Assembly: GCF_016734805.1 (NCBI RefSeq)
Contig: NZ_JAERQG010000005.1
Coordinates: 1 to 64,000, forward strand
Origin: Marivirga atlantica
GTDB taxonomy: Bacteria > Bacteroidota > Bacteroidia > Cytophagales > Cyclobacteriaceae
Length of the DNA: 64,000 nucleotides
Direction: 5' to 3'
Below the pieces are notes generated by a model. That model saw only the letters and a list, made by a program, of their open reading frames with translations, made no database searches and had not been told where the DNA came from. The translations under genes and the position numbers were made by a program. Of this stretch, positions 18,783-26,409 are shown one piece after another (within the stretch, counting starts at the first letter, position 1; every line of letters begins with the position of its first letter).

Positions 18783-19352
18783 TCATAGATCATCGAGAAA
18801 TCCCCTATCAATCCGTATTCTTTTTTTATAATCGGATATGGACAATCCGGTAATTCGTCTGAATTGATTTGATAAATAGTGTACACTGCTGTAGCCTAAC
18901 TGAAGTGCTATTTCACTCACATTAAGCTGATCATAATCGAGCAATTCCTTCACCTTTTCAACACGCAAGAGTATGTAGTATTTTTCCAGTGTATGGCCTG
19001 TTTGTTTGGAAAAGATTTTGCTTATGTAATTGTAGTTCTTGCCTATTTTTGAAGAAATGAAATCCGAAAGTTTTTTGGCCTCTTTCCCTTCCTGTTCTAT
19101 ATGTTTCAAATATGCCAACACGGCCGTTTTTACTTCTTCAGCCAGTATACTGTCTGCTTCAAATATCAATTCAAAGCCAAATTCTTTCAGTTTATCATCT
19201 ACTATTGGAAGGGTGATCCCTTTGGGTAAAACAACCTGGGCATAGCCTAGTTTCACATCCTTTATATCCACACTCAGCGCTTTGAGTTCATTTTCAACAA
19301 CCAGTATACATCTGGGGCAAACCATATTTTTTATATGTAGCGTAGTGGTCAT
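18783..19352 (-). CDS. AraC-family regulator with N-terminal HMA-like CPRC segment (copy 2)
   Basis: A 189-residue homologue of the protein at 5038-5604. N-terminal LHIKNMVCPRC has the same CxxC; the C-terminal AraC domain reads LNVSEIALQLGYSSVHYLSNQFRRITGLSISDYKKR. The start ATG overlaps the stop of the preceding DUF305 remnant (ATGA at 19349-19352), so its translation may be coupled to a frame that no longer encodes a working protein. It is followed by the non-coding region before the oxidase operon, a natural target. Metal sensing is inferred. Confidence 0.92.
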   Translation of the reverse strand: MTTTLHIKNMVCPRCILVVENELKALSVDIKDVKLGYAQVVLPKGITLPIVDDKLKEFGFELIFEADSILAEEVKTAVLAYLKHIEQEGKEAKKLSDFISSKIGKNYNYISKIFSKQTGHTLEKYYILLRVEKVKELLDYDQLNVSEIALQLGYSSVHYLSNQFRRITGLSISDYKKRIRIDRGFLDDL

Positions 19353-19558
19353 TTTGCTGAGGCTTTAGGTTTATTACTAGGAATTTTTTTGATCTTTCGC
19401 ACGGTAGGCGAAGAAATGTAAAAAGCACTAATTCTGGAAGAACGGCTAATAATTTGGTAGGAATGGTTATACGTCAGAAAGAACATCGCTACCATTGCCG
19501 TAGCAATCATTGCGGAAAATTTAATGTAGTTGTTTTTATGTTTCTGTTCGTACTGCAT
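19349..19558 (-). pseudogene. Truncated DUF305-type protein (N-terminal remnant)
   Basis: A 69-codon frame. Its first 35 residues match the start of the DUF305 protein at 15436-15999 almost residue for residue (NYIKFSAMIATAMVAMFFL against NYLKFFAMIATSMVAMFFL, then HSYQII in both). After HSYQII the similarity stops and an unrelated Ser/Lys-rich tail of 32 residues follows, so the second and third helices and the His/Met site are lost. It ends by overlapping the AraC start. It is probably decayed, though the frame has stayed open and may serve translational coupling. Confidence 0.78.
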
Positions 19559-19589
19559 CCTTCTTAAATTTTAAAATTTGAAAGGTTTG

Positions 19590-19749
19590 TCAAAATTTTA
19601 TTGAGAGCCCACCTCCGGCACCAAAGCGATTGTCATAACTATCCATTAGAGAAAAGTTTTTGGATAGAAGAAACTCCGCACCTGCATTCCGCTCGATCTC
19701 CGCTTATCAATAGTGTAAATAATAGAAATACGATTTTATCATTTTTCAT
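19590..19749 (-). pseudogene. Remnant of a multicopper oxidase-barrel gene
   Basis: The segment 19590-19690 encodes NAGAEFLLSKNFSLMDSYDN and RFGAGGGLSIKF, then a stop. This is nearly the same as the last 33 residues of the oxidase-barrel protein at 16044-18356. Upstream, in another frame, an ATG at 19749 begins MKNDKIVFLLFTLLIS, a signal peptide. The middle of the gene (more than 2 kb) has been deleted, joining the 5' end to the 3' end out of frame. Order and orientation relative to the DUF305 remnant are the same as in the intact pair. Confidence 0.82.
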
Positions 19750-19770
19750 AATATTTGATTTTATCACTAA

Positions 19771-20274
19771 TTATTTCACTGCTCTTGATGAACTATGGGT
19801 TTTGATAATTTTCCATTCATCATCCATCTTTTTCAAAATTGATGTGGCCGTTGCTTTACGCTCCACCTTGCGGCCATCTTCCGTCAAAACAATGTTATAG
19901 ATATAGGACTCAGTCGTGAATGCATACGGCATATTCACAGCTACTTCTATTTTATATTCGCTAAAAGTGAATGACTCAAAATGACCAAGTTCGGGCCCAA
20001 TGTGATTGGCGATATAGTCTCGGTAGGTTCCTTCTATTTTTCCTTGTTCCAGGACCTCCGAATCCTCGGTGAACAATCCGTAGGAATCTGTCACATTCAG
20101 GCTTTCCAGGGTTTCTTTGTAAGTCTTCATTACTTTTTTAACTGCCTGCACTTCTGTAGCTAAATCAATTACTTCTTCCTGTTTCATCTCAGTTTTCTGA
20201 TTTTCATCCGAGGTGGGCGAATTACAAGAGGAAGCCAGTATTAACGCTGTGAGTAGATATAAAAAATTCTTCAT
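19771..20274 (-). CDS. SnoaL/NTF2-like lipoprotein
   Basis: A 167-residue protein with a lipoprotein signal (LILASSCNS, Cys at about residue 17) and an NTF2/SnoaL-type domain: helix VKKVMKTYKETLESLNVTDSYGLFTEDSEVL, later strands FESFTFSEYKIEVAVN and a C-terminal DDEWKIIKTHSSSRA. The family folds into a cone that may bind small ligands or have enzymatic activity. Here it is a periplasmic, membrane-anchored protein of unknown role in the copper island. Confidence 0.85.
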   Translation of the reverse strand: MKNFLYLLTALILASSCNSPTSDENQKTEMKQEEVIDLATEVQAVKKVMKTYKETLESLNVTDSYGLFTEDSEVLEQGKIEGTYRDYIANHIGPELGHFESFTFSEYKIEVAVNMPYAFTTESYIYNIVLTEDGRKVERKATATSILKKMDDEWKIIKTHSSSRAVK

Positions 20275-20294
20275 GGTGTTGCTTCTTTAAGTTA

Positions 20295-20732
20295 TTAGGG
20301 ATTTAGTGTTTCCAAATATTTAATTAATTGTTCCTTTTCATCATTGGTCAGTTCTGCCTCCGGATGCATCCAGAGGTATTCTTTTAGGGGCATTTCACCA
20401 TCGCTGATTTGTGAAATCATTGAGCGAATTTTTTCACGCTGCATGCGCCCGGAATATTCCTGAAAGGTGGAGAAGTTAAGTTCGTCCTTGCCCTCATCAA
20501 TGTGCTGCTGCAGCAACCATGCAAATGGCCGAACCCTGCCGTACCACGGATAGTTAGTATTGTTGCTATGGCAATCATAGCAAGAGGCTTTTATCATCTG
20601 CTGAATGTTAAAAGGTGCCTCAACCGTTTGTAAAAAGTCCGTTTTAGATACTTCATCGCTCTGATTTTTAGGCACAGGAATAAACTGTATTCCTATGCCC
20701 AAAATCAAAATAATTATTGCTGCCTTTTTCAT
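20295..20732 (-). CDS. Heme-binding domain protein (cytochrome c-like)
   Basis: A 145-residue protein with an N-terminal hydrophobic anchor (AAIIILILGIGIQFIPVP) and a single heme attachment motif, CYDCH (CxxCH), followed by SNNTNYPWYGRVRPFAWLLQQHI. This matches the Haem_bd family found with metal-resistance and cytochrome genes in Bacteroidota. A conserved Met in GEMPLKEYLWMHPEAEL may be the second axial ligand. It would be a periplasmic membrane-bound c-type cytochrome, possibly taking electrons from copper oxidation (inference). Confidence 0.88.
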   Translation of the reverse strand: MKKAAIIILILGIGIQFIPVPKNQSDEVSKTDFLQTVEAPFNIQQMIKASCYDCHSNNTNYPWYGRVRPFAWLLQQHIDEGKDELNFSTFQEYSGRMQREKIRSMISQISDGEMPLKEYLWMHPEAELTNDEKEQLIKYLETLNP

Positions 20733-20740
20733 GACCGCTC

Positions 20741-21313
20741 TTACAAGCTAATGACTTCCTGTACTTTGCCACACTTCATCATCTTATCACCGAATAGTGG
20801 ATTTTTAATTTCCTCACTGGCACTTAGCCACATACCGCCTTTGTTATCGTTGTACATTGGGCAATACTGGTGGTATAGGGTTCTATCTGTACCGATAATA
20901 GCAGTCAGGTCTTTTATATCCTTGCTTAAGGCCTCAAAATGCTCTCTTTGATGTCCAATTTCGCTCTCCGAGATATGCTCACCATGGTTTTTAGCTACTT
21001 CCACAATCTCCTGCAGCTCAGTTTGCTTATCGGCATCAAATTGAGATATATCTAAACTTGCCAGAGCTGTAGCCAGTGTACCTCCTGATTTGGCAGCTTC
21101 CTCTTGATTGTCATTCACAAGGCCGTTTTTCACTGCCAGATAAGCGTCAATAATCGGTGTAATAGCTTTTTCACCTTCTTGATCACTGGCAGCCGTATTC
21201 TCTGCTTTGGCTGTCGTTTCATTCGTGGTTTCAGCTGCTCTTTTTTCTGTTTTTGAGTTGTTGCATGAGATAATTGTCAATGCTAATCCGATTGTTAATA
21301 GAGTCGTTTTCAT
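20741..21313 (-). CDS. DUF3347 lipoprotein
   Basis: A 190-residue lipoprotein (signal ending TIISCNN). The C-terminal two thirds is a DUF3347 domain: an acidic helix (IIDAYLAVKNGLVNDNQEEAAKSGG), the mid-domain helix DKQTELQEIVEVAKNHGEHI, and the signature YHQYCPMYNDNKGGMWLS and NPLFGDKMMKCG. The two Cys, the Mets and His are the likely copper ligands. This is one of three DUF3347 domains in the cluster (with 21411-21929 and the C-terminus of the adaptor at 23373-25160). Confidence 0.9.
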   Translation of the reverse strand: MKTTLLTIGLALTIISCNNSKTEKRAAETTNETTAKAENTAASDQEGEKAITPIIDAYLAVKNGLVNDNQEEAAKSGGTLATALASLDISQFDADKQTELQEIVEVAKNHGEHISESEIGHQREHFEALSKDIKDLTAIIGTDRTLYHQYCPMYNDNKGGMWLSASEEIKNPLFGDKMMKCGKVQEVISL

Positions 21314-21410
21314 TTTTCTGATTGTTTAGTGTCCAAGGACAAAACGCAAACTTTTATTTTTTCAAAAATTTACGTCACGTCTTAAGATCTTATTTATTAT
21401 TATTTAATAG

Positions 21411-21929
21411 TTACTTGATTGTTTCTTTTACACTTCCACACTTCAGCATTTTGTCCCCGAAGTATGGGTTTTTGATTTCTTTCTGATTTGAAAGCCAGTA
21501 GGCTCCTGTATTGTTATTTGCCATGGGGCAATACTCAAGGTATACTTCTCCCATTGAGAGTTCACCATCTTTCACTAAAGTGGTCATTTCATTACTCAAC
21601 GAAGCGAAGGCTTTTCGCTGGTCATCCAAAGCAGTAGCCGAAACCACTTTTGTTACCTCTGCTTTAGCTGCCTGACCCTTGTCTACTTCGCCTAAAGACG
21701 CTTCCAGTTTAATTGCAGCCTTTTTGGCCTCATCAGTCTGTGATGCTACCAGGGCTTCTTTCAGATGGATGTAATGACCGTAGGCTGTGCCAAGATTTTT
21801 GTCTTTGAACGTAGGCTCCATTTTCTGACCCATTTCCTTTTTGTCGCCTTGACTACCGTGATCGTGCTGAGCAAATGCTCCAAAGCTTACTAAAGCCAGG
21901 GCCATTGCTAAAATTGTTTTTGTTCTCAT
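21411..21929 (-). CDS. DUF3347 periplasmic protein
   Basis: A 172-residue secreted protein (signal ALALVSFGAFAQ) followed by a short His/Lys-rich linker and a DUF3347 domain with VYLEYCPMANNNTGAYWLS and NPYFGDKMLKCG. The conserved CPM and MxxCG elements fit a periplasmic copper-binding role, perhaps handing copper to the efflux adaptor, which carries the same domain. It is separated from the neighbouring DUF3347 gene by about 100 bases. Confidence 0.9.
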   Translation of the reverse strand: MRTKTILAMALALVSFGAFAQHDHGSQGDKKEMGQKMEPTFKDKNLGTAYGHYIHLKEALVASQTDEAKKAAIKLEASLGEVDKGQAAKAEVTKVVSATALDDQRKAFASLSNEMTTLVKDGELSMGEVYLEYCPMANNNTGAYWLSNQKEIKNPYFGDKMLKCGSVKETIK

Positions 21930-21936
21930 TTTATTG

Positions 21937-22072
21937 TTATTTAAAGTTAAACATTTGAATAAGGGCTATCCCAGTCACCAGGAGAATTACTACACCCCAG
22001 ATGATACGTCCAGCCCATTTTTTTTAATTTTGAAGGGGCTTTTTCATCCCCTGTTTTGCAACATTCTTTCAT
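21937..22072 (-). pseudogene. Small Cys-containing membrane protein frameshifted in an A run
   Basis: The ATG at 22072 opens MKECCKTGDEKAPSKLKK. The run of eight A (T at 22018-22025 on the + strand) then throws the frame, and the natural continuation, WAGRIIWGVVILLVTGIALIQ and MFNFK, lies in the next frame and ends at 21937. Removing one A gives a 44-residue protein with a CC motif, a basic stretch and one membrane helix. As it stands, the in-frame product lacks the helix. Slippage during replication, transcription or sequencing is possible. Confidence 0.68.
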
Positions 22073-22082
22073 ACGATGATAC

Positions 22083-22775
22083 CTATAAAGCCTTTTTCTT
22101 AATTCTCTTTTTATTGGTCATAAAGAATAGAGTAAAGCCAGAGAGTACGGTTAGCAAACCAAAAACAGAAAATATTCTCAACAGCCAATTATTGAAGTCA
22201 TCTCTGCCTTCGTAGTCCATGGTATGGCTCATCCATAAAAAATCAAACCATCTCCAGGCGCGATGCCTTACTCTTTGAAAACTTCCGTCTCTTTGAGACA
22301 CATAGGCAGTCAGGTTTTCAGGGCTGTCAAACTCTATCTCCCATACAGGCAAAGGCCTGCCCCTATACTCGTGGTGTGACCCCACTTCGGTAAGCATCTC
22401 ACTCGATTTGATCTCATATTGTTTAATAACGTGCTTTCTTGCTATCGACTCTGCCTCCTTCTTTGTGACACCATTCTTCTTCAAGCCAGTTTGACTGTGA
22501 ATAAGCAGTGAGTCATTTATAAAGAAGTATGACTGCTCACCTATGAACCTCAAGGAGATATCATTGATCTGAACGGTGCTATCCAGTATGGGTAGTATGC
22601 CGATAGCTGCGGTATGATTTCGATGTTCTTCAATAAAATGATCACCGTGGATCTCATCTATATCGGTCCAACTAAAGTAAAGGCCGCTAATAGTCCAAAA
22701 AAGAAATTGCACTCCAATGATTACGCCTAACCACCGGTGCGTTTTTCTTACATAATATTGATTGTTCTTTCTCAT
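22083..22775 (-). CDS. PepSY-type membrane protein
   Basis: A 230-residue inner-membrane protein: N-terminal helix (THRWLGVIIGVQFLFWTISGLYFSWTDID), a periplasmic region of about 150 residues with a PepSY-like segment (KKNGVTKKEAESIARKHV and PVWEIEF...AYVSQRDGSFQRVRHRAWRWFDFLW) and a C-terminal helix with a basic end. It resembles reduced-iron/copper-associated PepSY_TM proteins. The start overlaps the preceding DUF2911 gene by four bases (22772-22775). A membrane redox role is inferred. Confidence 0.85.
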   Translation of the reverse strand: MRKNNQYYVRKTHRWLGVIIGVQFLFWTISGLYFSWTDIDEIHGDHFIEEHRNHTAAIGILPILDSTVQINDISLRFIGEQSYFFINDSLLIHSQTGLKKNGVTKKEAESIARKHVIKQYEIKSSEMLTEVGSHHEYRGRPLPVWEIEFDSPENLTAYVSQRDGSFQRVRHRAWRWFDFLWMSHTMDYEGRDDFNNWLLRIFSVFGLLTVLSGFTLFFMTNKKRIKKKAL

Positions 22776-23353
22776 TGAGCGTTATTAACTTCAAAAGAGA
22801 TTTGCCTGTCAGCCCAACTTAAGGATATTCTGGCTGTGTTTTCTTCTAATACTTCCAGGTTATAGGTTAAAGTCTCAACGGGTTCTTCCAGCTGTTGGGA
22901 AATAGTGGCAAATCGTAAAATGTCTTTTTGCTGGTTATAATCATCAGCCAAATGCATGTCCCAGACTTCATTTAATATGATCGTCCATTTCTCTTGTCCC
23001 GGTATAGTATAAAACCCATATTTGCCTGCCGGAATAAGCTTTTCATTAATAATTACATCTTCCTGAAAAGTAATGTTAGTTGCCTTGTGTGCACCCGCTA
23101 CCCATACTTCATCATAAGCCACCAGCCCTCCAAATATCTGACGGTTTCTTACGCTCGGAGCACTATATTCAATGTGAATGTGGTTATCGCCTATATTTAC
23201 CATAGCCGTTTGCTTAGGGCTTTTAGGTTTATTTTTATTGTCTTGCGATACATCTTCAGTATGATCGGAATGATTATTTTCATTAGAATTACGGTCTGAT
23301 GTACCACAGCTCCAGAAAATTGTTACAAGTGTTATTAATATGAATTGTTTCAT
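22772..23353 (-). CDS. DUF2911 lipoprotein
   Basis: A 193-residue lipoprotein (signal ending FWSCGTS). After an Asn/His/Lys-rich linker comes a DUF2911 domain: VNIGDNHIHIEYSAPSVRNRQIFGGLV, PYDEVWVAGAHKATNITF-type core (here YDEVWVAGAHKATNI), LPAGKYGFYTIPG-like segment (IPAGKYGFYTIPG) and WTIILNEVWDMH. The domain is common in Bacteroidota; a precise function is not known. It is translationally coupled to the PepSY-type gene by an ATGA overlap. Confidence 0.9.
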   Translation of the reverse strand: MKQFILITLVTIFWSCGTSDRNSNENNHSDHTEDVSQDNKNKPKSPKQTAMVNIGDNHIHIEYSAPSVRNRQIFGGLVAYDEVWVAGAHKATNITFQEDVIINEKLIPAGKYGFYTIPGQEKWTIILNEVWDMHLADDYNQQKDILRFATISQQLEEPVETLTYNLEVLEENTARISLSWADRQISFEVNNAQ

Positions 23354-23372
23354 TTGAATATAGGGTTATAGA

Positions 23373-25160
23373 TTATTTTAATATGTTTTCAACCTCTCCG
23401 CAAGTGAGCATAGATTCCCCGAAGTAGGGATTGCGGATTTCCTCTTCGGCACTCAACCAATTTGCTCCCTTATTATCATCTGCCATAGGGCAAAACTGAA
23501 CGTAAAGTGTCTGATCCAACGGGTTAAAGGCTTTGGTCAGTGCAATCATACCTTCAGATACCTGCTGAAATGTAGTGCGGAGTTCGGCTATCGTTTTAAG
23601 GTGCTGAACATGTTGCAGTGCATTTTTAAGATCGCTACTATAGCTCATCCATGCATTATGTGACTCACCGGTAAAAGCAGACATATTCACCTTATCAAGT
23701 TTTGTTTTGAGATCGAAAGCGGTATTTTGAGCCTGATCAAATTCATCGGCCGTTAAGGCATCCTTAAATTTGAGGTATTCAGTATAAAGGGGCTGCAATG
23801 CCTCTTTCGCCTTCTGACTAATTGCGACTGGATTGGTCTCCTTTTCCTTAACCTGACCGGAGGAAGCGGGCATCTCCCTACCCCCATGGTTATGCCCTGT
23901 CATGGCCGGGCCGCCTTCAGGGCTCATCATGCTTGGTTTACCTGCGAGTTGTGCAGCGGCATCAATACTAAAGGTGCCATTCACGGCTATTTCTTCACCT
24001 TCTTCCAGTCCACTCTCCACGATAAAGCTGTCACCTAAACCCGGCCCAAGCATCACATCACGCATCATGAAACTTACTCCACTACCAGTAGTATTTTTCA
24101 CATAAACTACCGAACGCTTGCCTGTCCACATCACGGCTGTTTTCGGAACTACAACGTTATTTGACTTTTTCGGCAATGTAGCTTCTACCGTACCGGAGAC
24201 AAACATTTCGGGTTTTAGCTGATTATCTTTATTGGGCACTTCTACCCGGGCTTTGGCTACCCTGGTTTTTGGATCAATAACCGGGTCTAAAAAACTAATC
24301 TTGCTTTCAAACGTTTTTCCCGGCAGTGATTGAACTGTGAACTGCACCTGGTCTCCTTTACTTATCCAGGGCATATCCGACTCATACACATCAAACAATA
24401 CCCATACACGAGACAAATTGGCAATCTCATAGATGGGTTCGCCCCGTTTTACATAATCGCCAACGTTTACATTTTTGCTTAACACATAGCCTGAAATGTC
24501 TGCCGTGATTGGAAATTCATCGGAAGGGGTGCCACTTTCTAATATTTTATCTATCTGGCTGTCTGAAAGCTTCCAGTTTTTGAGTTTGGCCCGGGCTGAT
24601 TTAAACAATTGTGGCTGTGTCTCTTTTATTTTTTGCGCTTCAAACAATTCCTCCTGGGCGGTAACTAATTCAGGGGAATAGATATAGGCTATTACCTGGC
24701 CCCTGCGTACATATTCACCTGTGAAATTCACGTTAAGCCGTTCAATCCTGCCGGGAATATGGCTGGATTGAGAGGAAACTAGCCGTTCATCTTCCTGCAC
24801 CTTCCCGTTCAACCTAACTGTCTTCACCGGATCCATAGTACCCACAGTGGCTGTTCTAATATCAGCCAGTTGCATTGCCGTTGGAGACATACTAACAGCC
24901 ATCGGGTCTAGCTCCTCACCATCATCATTATCCAATGGGATCAAATCCATACCACAAATAGGGCAGTCTCCGGGTTCACCCTGACGGATCTGAGGATGCA
25001 TGGAGCACGTCCACACCGTTTCACCCGCCATTTCTGTAGTGTACTGGTGCTCATCATCCATTTTGGTTTCGGACGAACCGCCAAAAATCAACCAACCCAG
25101 CAATAAACCTATTGCCAGTGTTGACAGTGCTATGATTATTATTTTTTTATTCGCGTTCAT
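23373..25160 (-). CDS. cusB: CusB-type RND adaptor with heavy-metal-binding and DUF3347 domains
   Basis: A 595-residue periplasmic adaptor of the HlyD/CusB family. After a membrane anchor comes a heavy-metal-binding domain, WTCSMHPQIRQGEPGDCPIC and GMDL, typical of copper/silver adaptors. The barrel-sandwich and hairpin regions follow (LNVNFTGEYVRRGQVIAYIYSPEL; GYVLSKNVNVGDYVKRGEPI). The extra C-terminal DUF3347 domain (about 440-595: YVQFCPMADDNKGANWLS and NPYFGESMLTCG) is fused on. Two separate DUF3347 genes lie a short distance downstream. The TolC gene ends 1 base before its start, within a single operon with the permease. Confidence 0.95.
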   Translation of the reverse strand: MNANKKIIIIALSTLAIGLLLGWLIFGGSSETKMDDEHQYTTEMAGETVWTCSMHPQIRQGEPGDCPICGMDLIPLDNDDGEELDPMAVSMSPTAMQLADIRTATVGTMDPVKTVRLNGKVQEDERLVSSQSSHIPGRIERLNVNFTGEYVRRGQVIAYIYSPELVTAQEELFEAQKIKETQPQLFKSARAKLKNWKLSDSQIDKILESGTPSDEFPITADISGYVLSKNVNVGDYVKRGEPIYEIANLSRVWVLFDVYESDMPWISKGDQVQFTVQSLPGKTFESKISFLDPVIDPKTRVAKARVEVPNKDNQLKPEMFVSGTVEATLPKKSNNVVVPKTAVMWTGKRSVVYVKNTTGSGVSFMMRDVMLGPGLGDSFIVESGLEEGEEIAVNGTFSIDAAAQLAGKPSMMSPEGGPAMTGHNHGGREMPASSGQVKEKETNPVAISQKAKEALQPLYTEYLKFKDALTADEFDQAQNTAFDLKTKLDKVNMSAFTGESHNAWMSYSSDLKNALQHVQHLKTIAELRTTFQQVSEGMIALTKAFNPLDQTLYVQFCPMADDNKGANWLSAEEEIRNPYFGESMLTCGEVENILK

Positions 25161-25161
25161 C

Positions 25162-26409
25162 TTAATATGTTTTTGCGGTTAAGTAATTGAGTTTGGCCAG
25201 GGCAATTTGATATTGCGTTTCTGCGGTTGCCTTCATCTTTTCATATTTTAGCAACTGTTGCTGCATACGCAGTACCTCTTCAAATTCATTTCCTGAATTA
25301 CCGTAAGCCGTAAATAATAGATTTAAAGCCTGATTGGTTTCCTGAATTTGTTGATCATATAGCTTGAGCAATTCCTGCTGTTGTTGAATTTCAAACCAGG
25401 CCATTTCGTAGCTTGACGTAAGGGTATTGGCAAAATCTTCTTTTTGGAGTGCATAGCTTTCCTGCATGAGCTGTGCTTCTTTAACAGCGGCTTTGTATTT
25501 ACTCCTGAAAATGGGGATACTGACAGAAACCATAGGCATCAAAGCATTTTTGCCATTATCTTGAGGGGCAGCCATATCGGAGGCCAAGTCTGTGCGGTCT
25601 CCAACCAACACATAGTCCAGGCCCAAGCCAAACTTTGGAAGTCCTTGTTTGTAAGCTACCTCCTCACTTACCTCACTGGAGGCTATTTTTAAGTCCAGTT
25701 CTTCCAATACCGGGTTTTTCGCCAGCAAAGAGTCCTTTCTGAAATTATCAGGCAAGGCTTGAACAACGAGAGAATCCTCTACGATTACCAATGCGTTTTC
25801 CTCTCTGTTGAGCAGTTTATTAAACCGGGTCAGCAGAGGCGCTTCCTTATCGTTCAGAATGGAAAGGTTGGTTGTGGCATCCTTCAACATAATATCTACG
25901 CGCAAGACGTCCACCATAGTACCCGCTCCATTTTCAAACTTCTTATTGGCAATGGTTTTATAAGATTCCAGTATTTCAATATTCTCGCGCTCAATCTCTT
26001 TCCATTGATTAAGTTCATAAAGCGGATAATAGGCCGCTGCCACCTGGTAGTATAACCTATTCCGAGCGTCTAAGAAGGCTTGATATTTTGCCTCTGCCAT
26101 TAAAGCTGCGGCATTTCCCTGTGCCCGTAGCGTCCCAAACCAGGGAAACATCTGGGTCAGGGAAAACCTTGCCTTTTGTGGCCCTACCCTCGTTTCCACC
26201 GGTGAAATGAAATAACCAAAAGAGAAATTAGGGTCCGGTAAAGTATTTACCTGCTCCACTTTCTGTATGGCCGCTTCAAATTCCCGATATTTCGCCTGTA
26301 ATCCCGGATTGTTTTCTGCTGCTATTTTAAAATAGTCATCCAGAGTCTGCGCCTGACTCAGGCTAGTTCCGAGAAAAACGAGTATTACAATATTTATAAT
26401 GATCTTCAT
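25162..26409 (-). CDS. TolC-family outer-membrane efflux channel
   Basis: A 415-residue protein with a signal peptide (VILVFLGTSLSQAQTLDDY) and two homologous halves of long alpha-helices that form the periplasmic tunnel of TolC proteins. Typical elements are NPGLQAKYREFEAA in the first half and NPVLEELDLKIASSEV in the second. It overlaps the RND permease gene by four bases (26406-26409) and is followed by the adaptor gene. It completes the tripartite Cu/Ag export system from the cytoplasmic membrane to the exterior. Confidence 0.93.
   Translation of the reverse strand: MKIIINIVILVFLGTSLSQAQTLDDYFKIAAENNPGLQAKYREFEAAIQKVEQVNTLPDPNFSFGYFISPVETRVGPQKARFSLTQMFPWFGTLRAQGNAAALMAEAKYQAFLDARNRLYYQVAAAYYPLYELNQWKEIERENIEILESYKTIANKKFENGAGTMVDVLRVDIMLKDATTNLSILNDKEAPLLTRFNKLLNREENALVIVEDSLVVQALPDNFRKDSLLAKNPVLEELDLKIASSEVSEEVAYKQGLPKFGLGLDYVLVGDRTDLASDMAAPQDNGKNALMPMVSVSIPIFRSKYKAAVKEAQLMQESYALQKEDFANTLTSSYEMAWFEIQQQQELLKLYDQQIQETNQALNLLFTAYGNSGNEFEEVLRMQQQLLKYEKMKATAETQYQIALAKLNYLTAKTY

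Noticed and set aside
18677-18886. A 69-codon frame overlapping the end of the second HMA-AraC gene.
   Set aside because: It has no start context, no recognisable features and overlaps the end of a well-supported gene in another frame.
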